Assembly (NCBI GenBank): GCA_049840595.1
Contig: JASGKO010000026.1
Span: forward strand, 9,679 to 73,678
Length of the DNA stretch: 64,000 nt
Reading direction: 5' to 3'
Source of the DNA: JASGKO01 sp049840595
GTDB lineage: Bacteria > Verrucomicrobiota > Verrucomicrobiia > Chthoniobacterales > Chthoniobacteraceae
This document shows, piece after piece, positions 22,588 through 30,822 of this stretch. The translations under genes and the position numbers were made by a program. Each line of letters starts with the position of its first letter. Positions within the stretch are counted from its first letter, which is position 1. Under the pieces are notes generated by a model. It was not told the DNA's origin. It ran no database searches and saw nothing but the letters and a program-made list of their open reading frames with translations.

Positions 22588-23682
22588 ATGCAAACGCACA
22601 TGCAGAAATTTTCCGCCTTTGCCCCTGGTCGTGTCGAGTTGCTCGGGAATCACACCGATTATAATGAAGGAGTCGTGCTTTCCGCCGCCATTGGCTATGG
22701 CGTGACCATGACTGGTTCCGTCCTGCCCGAGGCCGTGGCGAAGGTTGCCTCCGCGACCTTGGATCGCCGGAGCGAAGTCTCGCTGAATGCGTTGATTCCT
22801 TCGGAGACGGAAGAGTGGGCGAACTATGTTTTTGGTGTCGCCAAAGGGCTGCGGGATGAAGGTTACCAGATCGGTGGTTTCGACGTGGACGTCGCGAGCG
22901 ATCTGCCGCTCGGCGCGGGGCTTTCCAGTTCCGCCGCGCTCGAAGTCGCTACCGGCACTTTCCTTAAAAAGGCCTATCAACTTGAGATCTCCCCGCTTGC
23001 TCTCGCGAAGGTATGCAAGCGGGCGGAGAACGAATTTGTGGGCGTAAACTGCGGTCTGCTCGATCAGGTCTCCTCGGTCTTCGGCAAGAGCCAGCATGCC
23101 ATCTTCCTCGACTGTCGTGCGGAGACGGTGACGAACGTGCCCTTTCCAGCGGGTGTGGAATTGCTCATCACCCATTCCGGGGTAAAGCATGCGCTGGTGG
23201 GGGGGGAATACAACGAGCGCCGCGAGCAGTGTTTCGATGCGGCCAAACGTCTTGGCGCGGTCGCCCTCCGCGATGTGAGCATGGAGCAACTGGTCGCTGC
23301 GAAGGAGTCCCTGCCCGAGCTGTCCTACCGCCGCGCACTGCACGTGGTTGGCGAGTGCGAACGGGTCACGCACGGGGTCGAATTTCTGCGCCATGGCGAC
23401 GTGAAGGGCTTTGGCACGTTGATGTTCGATTCACACGAAAGCTCGCGCGTGAATTTTGAAAACAGCACGCCGGAGCTGGATGCGTTGGTGGCGATCGCGT
23501 TGGAAGAGCCCAAGGTGCTGGGCTGCCGCCTCACTGGCGGTGGGTTTGGCGGGGCGACCGTCTCACTGGTGATGAGTGACGCCGTCGAAGAGATCACCCA
23601 GAGCTATATTTTCAAATACCGTGAGCGCACCGGCCACGAATGCCAGGTATACCGCTGCCGCATCGCCGACGGAGCGCACTGA
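22588..23682 (+). CDS. galK: Galactokinase (GHMP family)
   Basis: About 364 residues from ATG 22588 (ATGs at 22570 and 22600 are alternatives). GHMP motifs are in order: GRVELLGNHTDYNEG with the galactokinase-type HTDYN, ATP loop LPLGAGLSSSAALEVA, and the C-terminal GCRLTGGGFGGATVSLV. The enzyme makes galactose-1-phosphate from galactose and ATP for the Leloir pathway. No galT or galE is nearby; it follows the ligase gene closely but is otherwise unrelated to it. GNHTDYN instead of GEHTDYN is a usual variant. Its 3' end runs into the hairpin that the insertion sequence has split. Confidence 0.9.
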   Translation: MQTHMQKFSAFAPGRVELLGNHTDYNEGVVLSAAIGYGVTMTGSVLPEAVAKVASATLDRRSEVSLNALIPSETEEWANYVFGVAKGLRDEGYQIGGFDVDVASDLPLGAGLSSSAALEVATGTFLKKAYQLEISPLALAKVCKRAENEFVGVNCGLLDQVSSVFGKSQHAIFLDCRAETVTNVPFPAGVELLITHSGVKHALVGGEYNERREQCFDAAKRLGAVALRDVSMEQLVAAKESLPELSYRRALHVVGECERVTHGVEFLRHGDVKGFGTLMFDSHESSRVNFENSTPELDALVAIALEEPKVLGCRLTGGGFGGATVSLVMSDAVEEITQSYIFKYRERTGHECQVYRCRIADGAH

Positions 23683-23710
23683 GAAGTTAAAAATGAAAAG
23701 TTAAGAATTA

Positions 23711-24547
23711 GATAGTGTCGTCACGAGACGGAAAGCCAGAGGAATAAGCAGCGAATTTGGACGATGGCGAGGAAGGAAGAGGCACGTTTGGCATATCGGG
23801 TGGCGATGCTGCGCCAGCCCTTGAGCCGCAGGATGGCGTTTTCGACCAAGTGCCGCAACCGGTAGAGGTATTCGTCATAGGGGCGTTGGATTTTGCGATG
23901 CTTGCGCGGCGGGATGACGGGTTCCATGCCTTGGGCTTGGGCTTGGTTCACAATGGCATCGGTATCGTAGCCGCGATCGGCGACCAGATAATCGGCGCGC
24001 AACCCCGCGATCAGAGGAAGAGCTTGGCGGCAATCCGCGCGGGGACCTTCTGTGACAAGGATTCGGAGCGGCAGACCATGCGCATCCACGGCCAGATGAA
24101 TTTTGGTGTTGAGCCCCCTTTGTCTTGCCCATCGCCTGATTGCCGCCGACGGCTCCCGCCGCGTGCGGATGCACTTTGATGTGACTGGCATCGATGAAGA
24201 GCCATTCGTGATCCGCGGACTCGAGCAGGCGCTCCAGTAATCCCTCCCAAATCCCCTTGTCCCGCCAGCGGCAAAAGCGGCGATGCGTGTTCTTCCAATC
24301 GCCGTAGTCCGGCGGCAAGTCGCGCCAGGGCGCCCCGGTGCGCAGGATCCACAAGACCGCATTAATGAATTGCCGGTTGTCTTTGGCTAAACCGCCCCAG
24401 ACTCCCTGGCGTCCGGGCAGGTGCATTTCCAAAAGCTGCCAGGCCTCATCACTGAGATCATGGCGACGGTGGATCGGCTGCTCAAAGGTGGTGGTGGTCA
24501 TCTCCACGCAAGGTTAGCACCTTTGTCAATCTCGTGACGACACTATC
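23711..24547 (-). mobile_element. IS5-family insertion sequence, IS427-like, 837 bp
   Basis: A 20-base perfect inverted repeat is seen at the ends including the flanking TA: TAGATAGTGTCGTCACGAGA at 23709-23728, and its complement at 24530-24549. This fits an 837-bp element (23711-24547) with a TA target duplication, the usual pattern of IS427-group elements. It has one transposase locus. Identical ends and an intact gene apart from one frame change suggest a recent insertion. Confidence 0.9.
23721..24507 (-). CDS. IS5-family transposase, two overlapping frames
   Basis: About 262 residues in two frames. Frame A (start 24507) has the N-terminal DUF4096-type helix domain (HDLSDEAWQLLEMHLPG, GAPWRDLPPDYGDWKN) and the first catalytic Asp in EWLFIDASHIKV. 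The frame changes at a run of five G near 24119 (minus strand) where the family reads GKTKGGLNTKIH. Frame B continues LNTKIHLAVDAHGLP, VADRGYDTDAI (second Asp) and the C-terminal Glu segment NAILRLKGWRSIATRY. In the IS427 group the same spot is a known site of programmed frameshifting, so the split may be functional; a missing base would explain it equally well. The stop codon lies inside the terminal repeat. Confidence 0.85.
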
Positions 24548-24612
24548 TAGAAAATAAAGGCGAAGCCAGCCTCTATCTTTTAATTCTTAACTCTCAATTT
24601 TTAACTTTCCCC

Positions 24613-25215
24613 TCACTCCGGCCGCACCATCTCGAAGCGGTCGCCGGTGTGGCAATACCAGTGCGGGCTCGCCATGCGGCCGATGGGGAAGTAACGCTCG
24701 GTGTGGATGCGCAGAGTTTCGGGGTCGAGGAGTTCGTCGCGCAGGTGGACCCGAGTGACCAGGCCCACGACGAGGCGGTTGCCGCCGATTTGGAGGGTGC
24801 CCCATTCGCGGCATTCCAGCGAAGCGGGCGCTTCGGCGATGCGCGGGGTCTTGATCGAGGTGGAAGCCGCAAGCGAAAGGCCAGCTTGGGTGATCTCGCT
24901 GGTGCCATAAGGCAGCGTCGCGGCGGTCTGGTTCATGGCTTGCGCCACGGATTCATCGACCAGATTGACCACGAACTCATGGGTTCGACGGATGTTACGC
25001 GGGGTATCCTTGGGTTCACCGGACTCGCGGTCACCGGGAGCAAAGCCGACCACCGGCGGATTGGCCCCGAAGACGTTGAAGAAGCTGAATGGGGCGGCGT
25101 TGACGCTTCCGTCTTCGTTCAAGGTGGTGACCCAGGCAATGGGCCGGGGAACGACGAGACTGGCAAGAACGGGATAGGCGCGATCGGCGTGCTGGTGTTC
25201 GAGGTCGAGTTCCAT
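24613..25215 (-). CDS. Flavin reductase family protein
   Basis: 200 residues. A split-barrel FMN-binding domain fills the protein: YPVLASLVVPRPIAWVTTLN, NAAPFSFFNVFGANPPVVGF, and TPRNIRRTHEFVVNLV, all typical of the flavin reductase-like / NADH:FMN oxidoreductase group. Proteins of this subgroup bind FMN or Fe and often act alone or as reductases for monooxygenases. No partner oxygenase is adjacent. It is transcribed toward the IS and galK, sharing the terminator hairpin with galK; the 218 bases upstream hold no gene, only a degenerate copy of that hairpin arm and AT-rich sequence. Confidence 0.87.
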   Translation of the reverse strand: MELDLEHQHADRAYPVLASLVVPRPIAWVTTLNEDGSVNAAPFSFFNVFGANPPVVGFAPGDRESGEPKDTPRNIRRTHEFVVNLVDESVAQAMNQTAATLPYGTSEITQAGLSLAASTSIKTPRIAEAPASLECREWGTLQIGGNRLVVGLVTRVHLRDELLDPETLRIHTERYFPIGRMASPHWYCHTGDRFEMVRPE

Positions 25216-25433
25216 GGGTGGGGAGTTAAAATTAGGAGTTGGAAATTAAAAGATTAGAATGCACTGGAAGTATCTGTGCTCGTTCCTAAATTGTTTGGGA
25301 GCGGGCAACTCTTGAAAACTTGGCATCTTGGCGGCGAAATTTTTCTTCCCTTCTTGCCTAGGTGTTTTCGTGGTGAAAATCTCCCTTTCGCCGTGCTCGC
25401 CGCGTCCGCTGCGGTTTATTTCCAAGTTAGAGC

Positions 25434-26312
25434 CTATGGCCTCTTTTCCTCGGCGATCTTTTCGCGGCCCTTTTCCAGCAGCCGACGTTCGCGGCGCGTT
25501 AAGCTGTGCATGCCTTGTCGGGAGATTTTTTCAAGAATCGGGTCCACCTCTTCGCTGATGAATTGATGCGGGTCCATGCGGTCCAGTCGTTCGGCGCGCA
25601 GGCGGCGCTGGGCGAGGTAGATTTGCAGGCGCGAGGCATTGCCGTAGCCCAGCTTGCGTGCGTAGGCCCAGCCAAAGACCGCTCCGCCCACGCAGGCCCA
25701 GAGGGCCACGTTGGTGGGTAATGGCAGCAGGGCCAGGCCGATGAGCATGAGCAGCACGCCCGCGCCGAAGTATTTCGCCCGCAGGTGCAGCGGCAGCATG
25801 AAGAAGAACAGCATCGACATCTCCATCTCGGGCAGCACCGTGGTGAAGGCGAACAGCACCGCGCACACCCCGGCCGAGGCACCGACCAGCGGCAGCGAGG
25901 TATTCCAGGAAAGCAAAAATTGCAGCAACCCACCGGTCACGCCGCCGCCAAGATAGATCCCAAGGAGATGGCTTGGGCCGAGGATCACTTCCAACTCCCG
26001 TCCGGCATAGGCGAGGAAGAAAAGGTTGAGCAGCAGGTGGGTGGATCGCGAAACCAGCCATGACCACCCGCTCCCGGGGAGAAAGCCATGCAGAAACAAG
26101 TAGCTGAAAAACTGCCAGAACTGCCCGTCGCGGATGGCATGGGGATTGAGCCCCAGCCAGCTATTGACCAGCCCGGGCTGGGCGAAGAGGTCCATGCCGG
26201 TCTGCGTGATGAAGACCGCAAAGTTCAGCCCGATGAGCATCGTCCAGACCCGCAGACGACCAGTCCGCCACGATCTTTCGAACGGTAGAAGCTGTCGGCG
26301 CGGAGAGCTCAT
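25434..26312 (-). CDS. Rhomboid-family membrane protein, catalytic His replaced
   Basis: 292 residues with about six transmembrane helices. The L1/TM2 region THLLLNLFFLAYAGRELE and the serine motif LVGASAGVCAV (Ser136 in GASAG) match rhomboid proteases. The last core helix, which normally reads AHLGG with the catalytic His, reads ALWACVGGAVFGW, putting Cys197 where His is expected. The codon is TGC, not a one-base change from a His codon. It is therefore probably a pseudoprotease or uses altered chemistry. A charged cytoplasmic tail of ~80 residues with coiled-coil character follows (LAQRRLRAERLDRMDPHQFI). Such inactive rhomboids tend to act in membrane-protein trafficking or sensing. Confidence 0.82.
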   Translation of the reverse strand: MSSPRRQLLPFERSWRTGRLRVWTMLIGLNFAVFITQTGMDLFAQPGLVNSWLGLNPHAIRDGQFWQFFSYLFLHGFLPGSGWSWLVSRSTHLLLNLFFLAYAGRELEVILGPSHLLGIYLGGGVTGGLLQFLLSWNTSLPLVGASAGVCAVLFAFTTVLPEMEMSMLFFFMLPLHLRAKYFGAGVLLMLIGLALLPLPTNVALWACVGGAVFGWAYARKLGYGNASRLQIYLAQRRLRAERLDRMDPHQFISEEVDPILEKISRQGMHSLTRRERRLLEKGREKIAEEKRP

Positions 26313-26403
26313 GTCACCCGGAAAATTATTCCAGCCCCGGTGCGTTGTCGAACGGGATTTCGGACGGAGATCAGGCTGGGGTATGCGTCCATAAAAATCG
26401 CAT

Positions 26404-27300
26404 TTAAACCGATTGCCGCGGCGCGATGACCCGCAGTTTTTTCGAGGAAAAGCGGAACTTCATCGGCAGTTCGCCCACCACCTCGCCGTCCACCTCCACC
26501 GGGACGCGCTCGTCGCTGGTGATCGAGGCGCGGCGGGTCTGGAAATACGACACGTCCTTGAGCTTGGTGTGGGTGCCGAAGATGATCGCGTTCAAGTAAC
26601 GCACGATATCCAGGTAGCCGAGGTTTTTGAAAACGAGTACGTCGAGCAGGCCGTCATCGATCTGCGCGCTATGGAAAATCCCGAACGGTCCGCCATAGTA
26701 GCGTCCATTGCCGATGAGGATGAAGGAGCCGTTGGTAATGCCATGATCATGCTCGATCGACAGCAGGGGTGGTTTACGCGAGGCGATCTGGGTGGCCGAG
26801 ATGACGTAGCTCAGCGGGCCGAGGGTTTTCTTGAAGTCCCAACTCGTCTCTTCCACCACCTGCGCATCGAAGCCGATCCCCGCGAGCTGCACGAAATACT
26901 GGCCATTCGCCTTCGGCAAATCGACCAGGCGGGTGTGGCCTTCGAGGATGAGTTCCCAGCAGGCGCGCAAGTTCCCGGCGGGCAATCCCAGCTCGGCGGC
27001 ATAGACGTTCATGGTGCCGATGGGCAGCACGCCCAAAATGGCGTGGGTACCGGCGATTCCGTTGACCACTTCGTTGATGGTTCCATCGCCTCCAGCGGCC
27101 ACGACTACCTTGAAGCCATCCGCCGCCGCTTTTTTTGCCAGTTCCCGGGCTTCTCCGGGGCCGGTGGTGCGGGCAATTACCGCCGTCCGCGAGAGACTGC
27201 GGATTTTATCGGCAAAATTGCGCGCTTTTTCGCCCTTGGCGGCGGGGTTGAGTATTACAAAGATTTTATCCACGTTGGGTTTGGAGCCAGAGCGATGCAT
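26404..27300 (-). CDS. YegS/DgkB-type lipid kinase
   Basis: 298 residues from ATG 27300; a longer in-frame extension would overlap the divergent AsmA gene and has no family match. The diacylglycerol-kinase catalytic domain is plain: IFVILNPAAKGEKA, VVVAAGGDGTINEVVNGIAG with the GGDGT nucleotide loop, LGVLPIGTMNVYAAELG, and the C-terminal beta-sandwich with DDGLLDVLVF. These enzymes phosphorylate diacylglycerol or related lipids at the inner membrane. A 63-base gap separates it from the divergent AsmA gene, which also handles envelope lipids. Confidence 0.9.
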   Translation of the reverse strand: MHRSGSKPNVDKIFVILNPAAKGEKARNFADKIRSLSRTAVIARTTGPGEARELAKKAAADGFKVVVAAGGDGTINEVVNGIAGTHAILGVLPIGTMNVYAAELGLPAGNLRACWELILEGHTRLVDLPKANGQYFVQLAGIGFDAQVVEETSWDFKKTLGPLSYVISATQIASRKPPLLSIEHDHGITNGSFILIGNGRYYGGPFGIFHSAQIDDGLLDVLVFKNLGYLDIVRYLNAIIFGTHTKLKDVSYFQTRRASITSDERVPVEVDGEVVGELPMKFRFSSKKLRVIAPRQSV

Positions 27301-27363
27301 AAATCGTTCCCGGGGGCATTGGCAATTTTCATAAAATGACACAAAAATTTCCGCTGGGAAGTT

Positions 27364-28815
27364 ATGAAACGCGACTTTAGGTTCCTCCCCGTGCGGAAAT
27401 CTGCAAAACTCGCCCTGATCATCCCGGCCAGCCTGCTGGTGCTGGCGCTCCTGCTGCTCTTTGGGGCCAATCTCTACATCCAGTCCTCGCTTTCCCAGGG
27501 GAAATTGGAGGCCCAACTCCAGCGTGCCCTACACCTGCCGGTAAAAATTACCAGTACCACAGTTTCCCCATGGGATGGATTGACCATCCGGGGCATTGCC
27601 ATCCCGCAGCAGGATGGCGTGGGGAATTTCCTCCAGGCGGACGAATTGAAGGCCAGCCTGAAGCTGTGGCCGATCCTGCACCGGCAGTTGATCATCAAGG
27701 ATCTGGTGTTTTCCCACCCGCAGGTGGAATGGAAGCAGACGGAGAAAGGCCGCTGGGTGCTTCCCGTACAAAAGGCCACGCCGACGCCCGCTCCGAGTGC
27801 CAGCCCTGCGGAAGCCCCTTCGGCCTCTCCCGCTGCGCCAGCGTCGTCGTCGGTTATCGTCCAGTCCGGCAAGGAGAAAAAGGCGGAGCGTCCCCATTTT
27901 TCCGTACAGATCAAACATTTCAGCACGGAGGATGGTTATTTTCACTTTTACGACAAGGACGGGATGCCCCAGGCCTTTTTTGATCAGGTCGCGGTGGATT
28001 CGCCGAATCCACTCCCGGTGGACGGCCCGACCAAGGGGACTGTTCATATCGGCAGTGCCAGTATCCAGCAGCGCGTCTTTTTCCAGGAGATCGAAACGCC
28101 CTTCCGCTATCGCGAAGGCCGCGTGAATCTCAATGAACTCCAGGCCAGGCTCGCTGGTGGGACTTTGAAGGGGGACTTCCATATCGACCCCACCACTGCG
28201 GATTCTCCTTTTAATACCAGGGTGGTTTTCGACGGCCTGGACGTGCATCGGCTGATCGCCGAGGCCGGCGGCGCTCCCGTGGAGTGCCAGGGGAAATTGG
28301 GTGGATGGTTCCAGGCCGCAGGGAATAGCGCTCATGCGAAGGAGACCATTATGGGGGGCGGTCAACTTATTCTCAGTGGTGGCCAGGTGAAAAATTACAC
28401 GCTCCTCCAGACGATCGGGCAGGCGCTCGGGATCGATGAACTGTCGGTGATGAATCTGACGCAGGCGCAGGCAAACTTCCGGCTGGCCGCCAAGCGGGTG
28501 TGGATCGACTCCCTTCTCCTGCAAAGCCAGAACTTGCGGCTGATCGTCTGGGGCAAGGCCAAATACAACGGCAGTCTCGATTTGCAGGCCCAACTCGCCC
28601 TTAATCCCAAAGTGCAACACCAGCTCCCCGGCTTCATCCTCAAGAACTTCCACCCCGTGCCCAATACCGATCTGGCCGCCATTGATTTCACCGTCACCGG
28701 CAGTTACCGCGCACCGCGCACGGACCTGCTCAAAAAAGCGCTCGGCAGCCAGTTTGAAAAAGGGCAGAAGGCGCTCGATCTCCTGCGTGGCTTTTTGGGA
28801 GGAAAGGGGAATTAA
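27364..28815 (+). CDS. AsmA-family inner-membrane protein
   Basis: 483 residues. A single N-terminal helix (LIIPASLLVLALLLLFGANLYI) is followed by an AsmA-type repeated beta domain: ALHLPVKITSTTVSPWDGLT near the start, a Pro/Ala/Ser-rich linker ~140-165 and, at the C-terminus, the family-typical DLQAQLALNPKVQHQLPGF and IDFTVTGSYRAPRTDLLKKA. AsmA-like proteins form grooves that move phospholipid between membranes or limit outer-membrane biogenesis defects. It precedes rsmD by 6 bases and waaA, so it is in an operon linked to outer-membrane lipid assembly. Confidence 0.83.
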   Translation: MKRDFRFLPVRKSAKLALIIPASLLVLALLLLFGANLYIQSSLSQGKLEAQLQRALHLPVKITSTTVSPWDGLTIRGIAIPQQDGVGNFLQADELKASLKLWPILHRQLIIKDLVFSHPQVEWKQTEKGRWVLPVQKATPTPAPSASPAEAPSASPAAPASSSVIVQSGKEKKAERPHFSVQIKHFSTEDGYFHFYDKDGMPQAFFDQVAVDSPNPLPVDGPTKGTVHIGSASIQQRVFFQEIETPFRYREGRVNLNELQARLAGGTLKGDFHIDPTTADSPFNTRVVFDGLDVHRLIAEAGGAPVECQGKLGGWFQAAGNSAHAKETIMGGGQLILSGGQVKNYTLLQTIGQALGIDELSVMNLTQAQANFRLAAKRVWIDSLLLQSQNLRLIVWGKAKYNGSLDLQAQLALNPKVQHQLPGFILKNFHPVPNTDLAAIDFTVTGSYRAPRTDLLKKALGSQFEKGQKALDLLRGFLGGKGN

Positions 28816-28821
28816 GCGCTT

Positions 28822-29382
28822 ATGAGAGTCGTTGCCGGAACTGCGGGCGGCATCCCGCTGGTCATTCCCAAACAAAATGTGCGCCCGACGATGGATCGGG
28901 TGAAGGGTGCGATGTTTTCCACCCTCGGCGAAATGGTGCCTGGAGCCCGGGTGCTCGATCTTTTTGCCGGGACCGGGGCACTGGGGATTGAGGCGCTCAG
29001 CCGGGGCGCGGCCAGCGCGGTCTTTGTCGAGAAGGACTCCTTTGCGCTGAAGGCGATTGAGAAGAATTTCGAAAAGACAAACCTGCGCGGGCAGGTTCAG
29101 GCGATGGATGTTTTCAGCTATCTCGACCGTCTGGCGCGTCCGGCCAGTTACGACCTGATTTTCGCCGATCCTCCTTACGCCAAGGTGCCGGGCGACCGAC
29201 AGTTTACCAATGAATTGCTGGCCTCCGCCCCCCTCGCTGCGGCGCTGGCTCCTGGTGGCCTTTTCATTCTCGAAAAACTGCCCGCCGAGCCCATGCCGCC
29301 GCTGGGGCCCTGGGAGTGCATCCGCGCCAAGGCGTATGGCGAAACCGAGGTGGTAATTCTCCGCCCGCGCGTGCAGGAATGA
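28822..29382 (+). CDS. rsmD: 16S rRNA (guanine966-N2)-methyltransferase RsmD
   Basis: 186 residues. SAM site VLDLFAGTGALGIEALSRGA, acidic strand FVEKDSFALKAIEKN, and the amino-methyltransferase catalytic motif DPPY in YDLIFADPPYAKV. The N-terminal RVVAGTAGGIPL, then RPTMDRVKGAMFSTL, is the usual RsmD start. It methylates N2 of G966 in 16S rRNA. Its stop overlaps the ATG of waaA (ATGA), indicating translational coupling. Confidence 0.95.
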   Translation: MRVVAGTAGGIPLVIPKQNVRPTMDRVKGAMFSTLGEMVPGARVLDLFAGTGALGIEALSRGAASAVFVEKDSFALKAIEKNFEKTNLRGQVQAMDVFSYLDRLARPASYDLIFADPPYAKVPGDRQFTNELLASAPLAAALAPGGLFILEKLPAEPMPPLGPWECIRAKAYGETEVVILRPRVQE

Positions 29383-30686
29383 GACAGCCACTGCCAGCCA
29401 CCGTGCGTCATCGGTTGTGGTTCTACAATCTGCTCTTCCCCGTGGCCTTGCTTTGCATGCTGCCGGGGCTGATCAAGCGGATGCGCAAGCGGGGCGGCTA
29501 TCGCGAGAATTTCCGGCAACGCTTCGGGGCCTACTCGGCGGCGACGATGGCGCGCTTTCGCTCCCGCCCGTGGATCTGGATTCAATCGATCAGCGTTGGG
29601 GAGACGATGCTCGCTTTGAAAATTGCCCGGCGACTGCACGAGGCCGATCCGCAGGTAGGGATCGTGATTTCGGTGACCACCTCCACCGGCTACGAGGTCG
29701 CGGCGAAAGCGGCCTGCGATTGGCTGGAGCCAGTCTATAACCCGATCGACTGGTGGCCATTCGTGCGGCGCGCGGTGCTCGCCATCTGCCCCGAGCGGTT
29801 CATCATCATCGAAGGCATGTGGCCCAACCTGCTCGCGGAATGCCATCGCGTGGGGGCCGGTGTATCGATGGTCGCCCGGCTCTCGCCCCGCTCGGCTCGG
29901 CGCTTTAAAAAATTCGCCGGGCTGGTCGCGCCCTTTTTCCGGCTCATCGATTCCATTTGTGTAGGCGAACCCGAGGACGTGGAGCGCTGGAAGGCACTCG
30001 GCGTGCCGGAGGCGCAGATCGCGCTTACCGGCAATGTGAAATACGACGAGCCCCATCCTTATGATCCGCGGCAGGATGAATTCGACGCTTTTCTTGCTGC
30101 ACTCGGCGTGCACGAGAGCGCCCAGGTGATTCTCGGCGGCAGTACCTTTCCCGGGGAGGAGAAGATTCTCGCCGAAACTTTCGTGGAACTGCGCCGGGAT
30201 TTCCCTGACACTTTCCTGATCCTCGTGCCACGCCACTTCGAGCGCACGGCGGAAGTGCTGGAGGAGTTAAAGCCGCTGGGGCTGCGTATCGCCTTGCGCA
30301 CGGAGGCCCCCTCGGGGCCCGTGGATTGCCTCATCATCAATACCAACGGCGAACTCCGCACCTGGTATCAACTGGCCACCCTCGTCTTCATCGGTAAAAG
30401 CCTTGCCGCCACCGGTGGGCAAAATCCGGTGGAGGCGGCCCTCGCCGAAAAGCCGCTCCTCTTCGGCCCACATATGGAGAATTTCCAGCCGATCGTGACC
30501 CGCTGGCTGGAGGATGGCGCGGTGATCCAAGTCCAGAACGCCCAGGAGCTGCAGCGCAAGCTCTGGGAACTGCTCGCCTCGCCGCAAAAGCAGCAGGAAT
30601 ACGCGACCCGCGCACTGGAAGCCGTCGCCCCGCATCAAGGGGCGGTGGAACGCGTGGTGGAAGTGATAATGCGAGCTGAAAGCTAG
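29379..30686 (+). CDS. waaA: 3-deoxy-D-manno-octulosonic acid (Kdo) transferase
   Basis: 435 residues from ATG 29379, which overlaps the rsmD stop. N-terminal membrane anchor (LWFYNLLFPVALLCMLPGLI), then the WaaA signature RGGYRENFRQRFG with the probable catalytic Glu43, and WIWIQSISVGETMLALKIAR, FIIIEGMWPNLLAECH, and the sugar-nucleotide side SLAATGGQNPVEAALAEKPL. It attaches Kdo to lipid IVA, showing that this organism makes lipopolysaccharide. Length and domain order are normal. It is the last gene of the asmA-like - rsmD - waaA group; the next 136 bases are AT-rich and non-coding. Confidence 0.95.
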   Translation: MRQPLPATVRHRLWFYNLLFPVALLCMLPGLIKRMRKRGGYRENFRQRFGAYSAATMARFRSRPWIWIQSISVGETMLALKIARRLHEADPQVGIVISVTTSTGYEVAAKAACDWLEPVYNPIDWWPFVRRAVLAICPERFIIIEGMWPNLLAECHRVGAGVSMVARLSPRSARRFKKFAGLVAPFFRLIDSICVGEPEDVERWKALGVPEAQIALTGNVKYDEPHPYDPRQDEFDAFLAALGVHESAQVILGGSTFPGEEKILAETFVELRRDFPDTFLILVPRHFERTAEVLEELKPLGLRIALRTEAPSGPVDCLIINTNGELRTWYQLATLVFIGKSLAATGGQNPVEAALAEKPLLFGPHMENFQPIVTRWLEDGAVIQVQNAQELQRKLWELLASPQKQQEYATRALEAVAPHQGAVERVVEVIMRAES

Positions 30687-30754
30687 CTTATTAGTTAATT
30701 CGTTTGCTGGTTATTGATTGCACAAGTAAGCAGGGAGTGGTTGGTAAAAGTGTA

Positions 30755-30790
30755 ATCAAGGCTTCTGATTTATTTAAAAGCTGGCTTGAT
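30755..30790. promoter_or_regulatory. Weak dyad upstream of the LuxR-type gene
   Basis: ATCAAG (30755-30760) and CTTGAT (30785-30790) form a perfect 6-bp inverted repeat across 24 bases in the AT-rich promoter region, 30-65 bases before the regulator start. Spacing is wide for a LuxR operator; it could be a looped half-site pair or chance. Nothing else was seen in 30687-30822. Confidence 0.25.
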
Positions 30791-30822
30791 CTCTAGCTAA
30801 TTGAGGATTTGAAGATGTCGTT

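Larger units (their letters stand above)
23684..24607. repeat. 39-bp inverted repeat (convergent-gene hairpin) split by an IS
   Basis: Removing the IS leaves arms of 39 bases: left 23684-23710 plus 24550-24561, right 24569-24607, loop GAAGCCA. 33 of 39 positions match, several mismatches being G-U compatible, and the arms are A/T-rich. The hairpin fills the convergent gap between galK (stop 23682) and the flavin reductase (stop 24613), as expected for a shared terminator. A weaker copy of the arm motif (AGTTAAAATTAGGAGTTGG) lies at 25218-25236. Confidence 0.8.

Noticed and set aside
27529..29391. 620-codon open frame opposite AsmA and rsmD
   Set aside because: It spans two unrelated genes that have clear motifs on the + strand, so it is a shadow.
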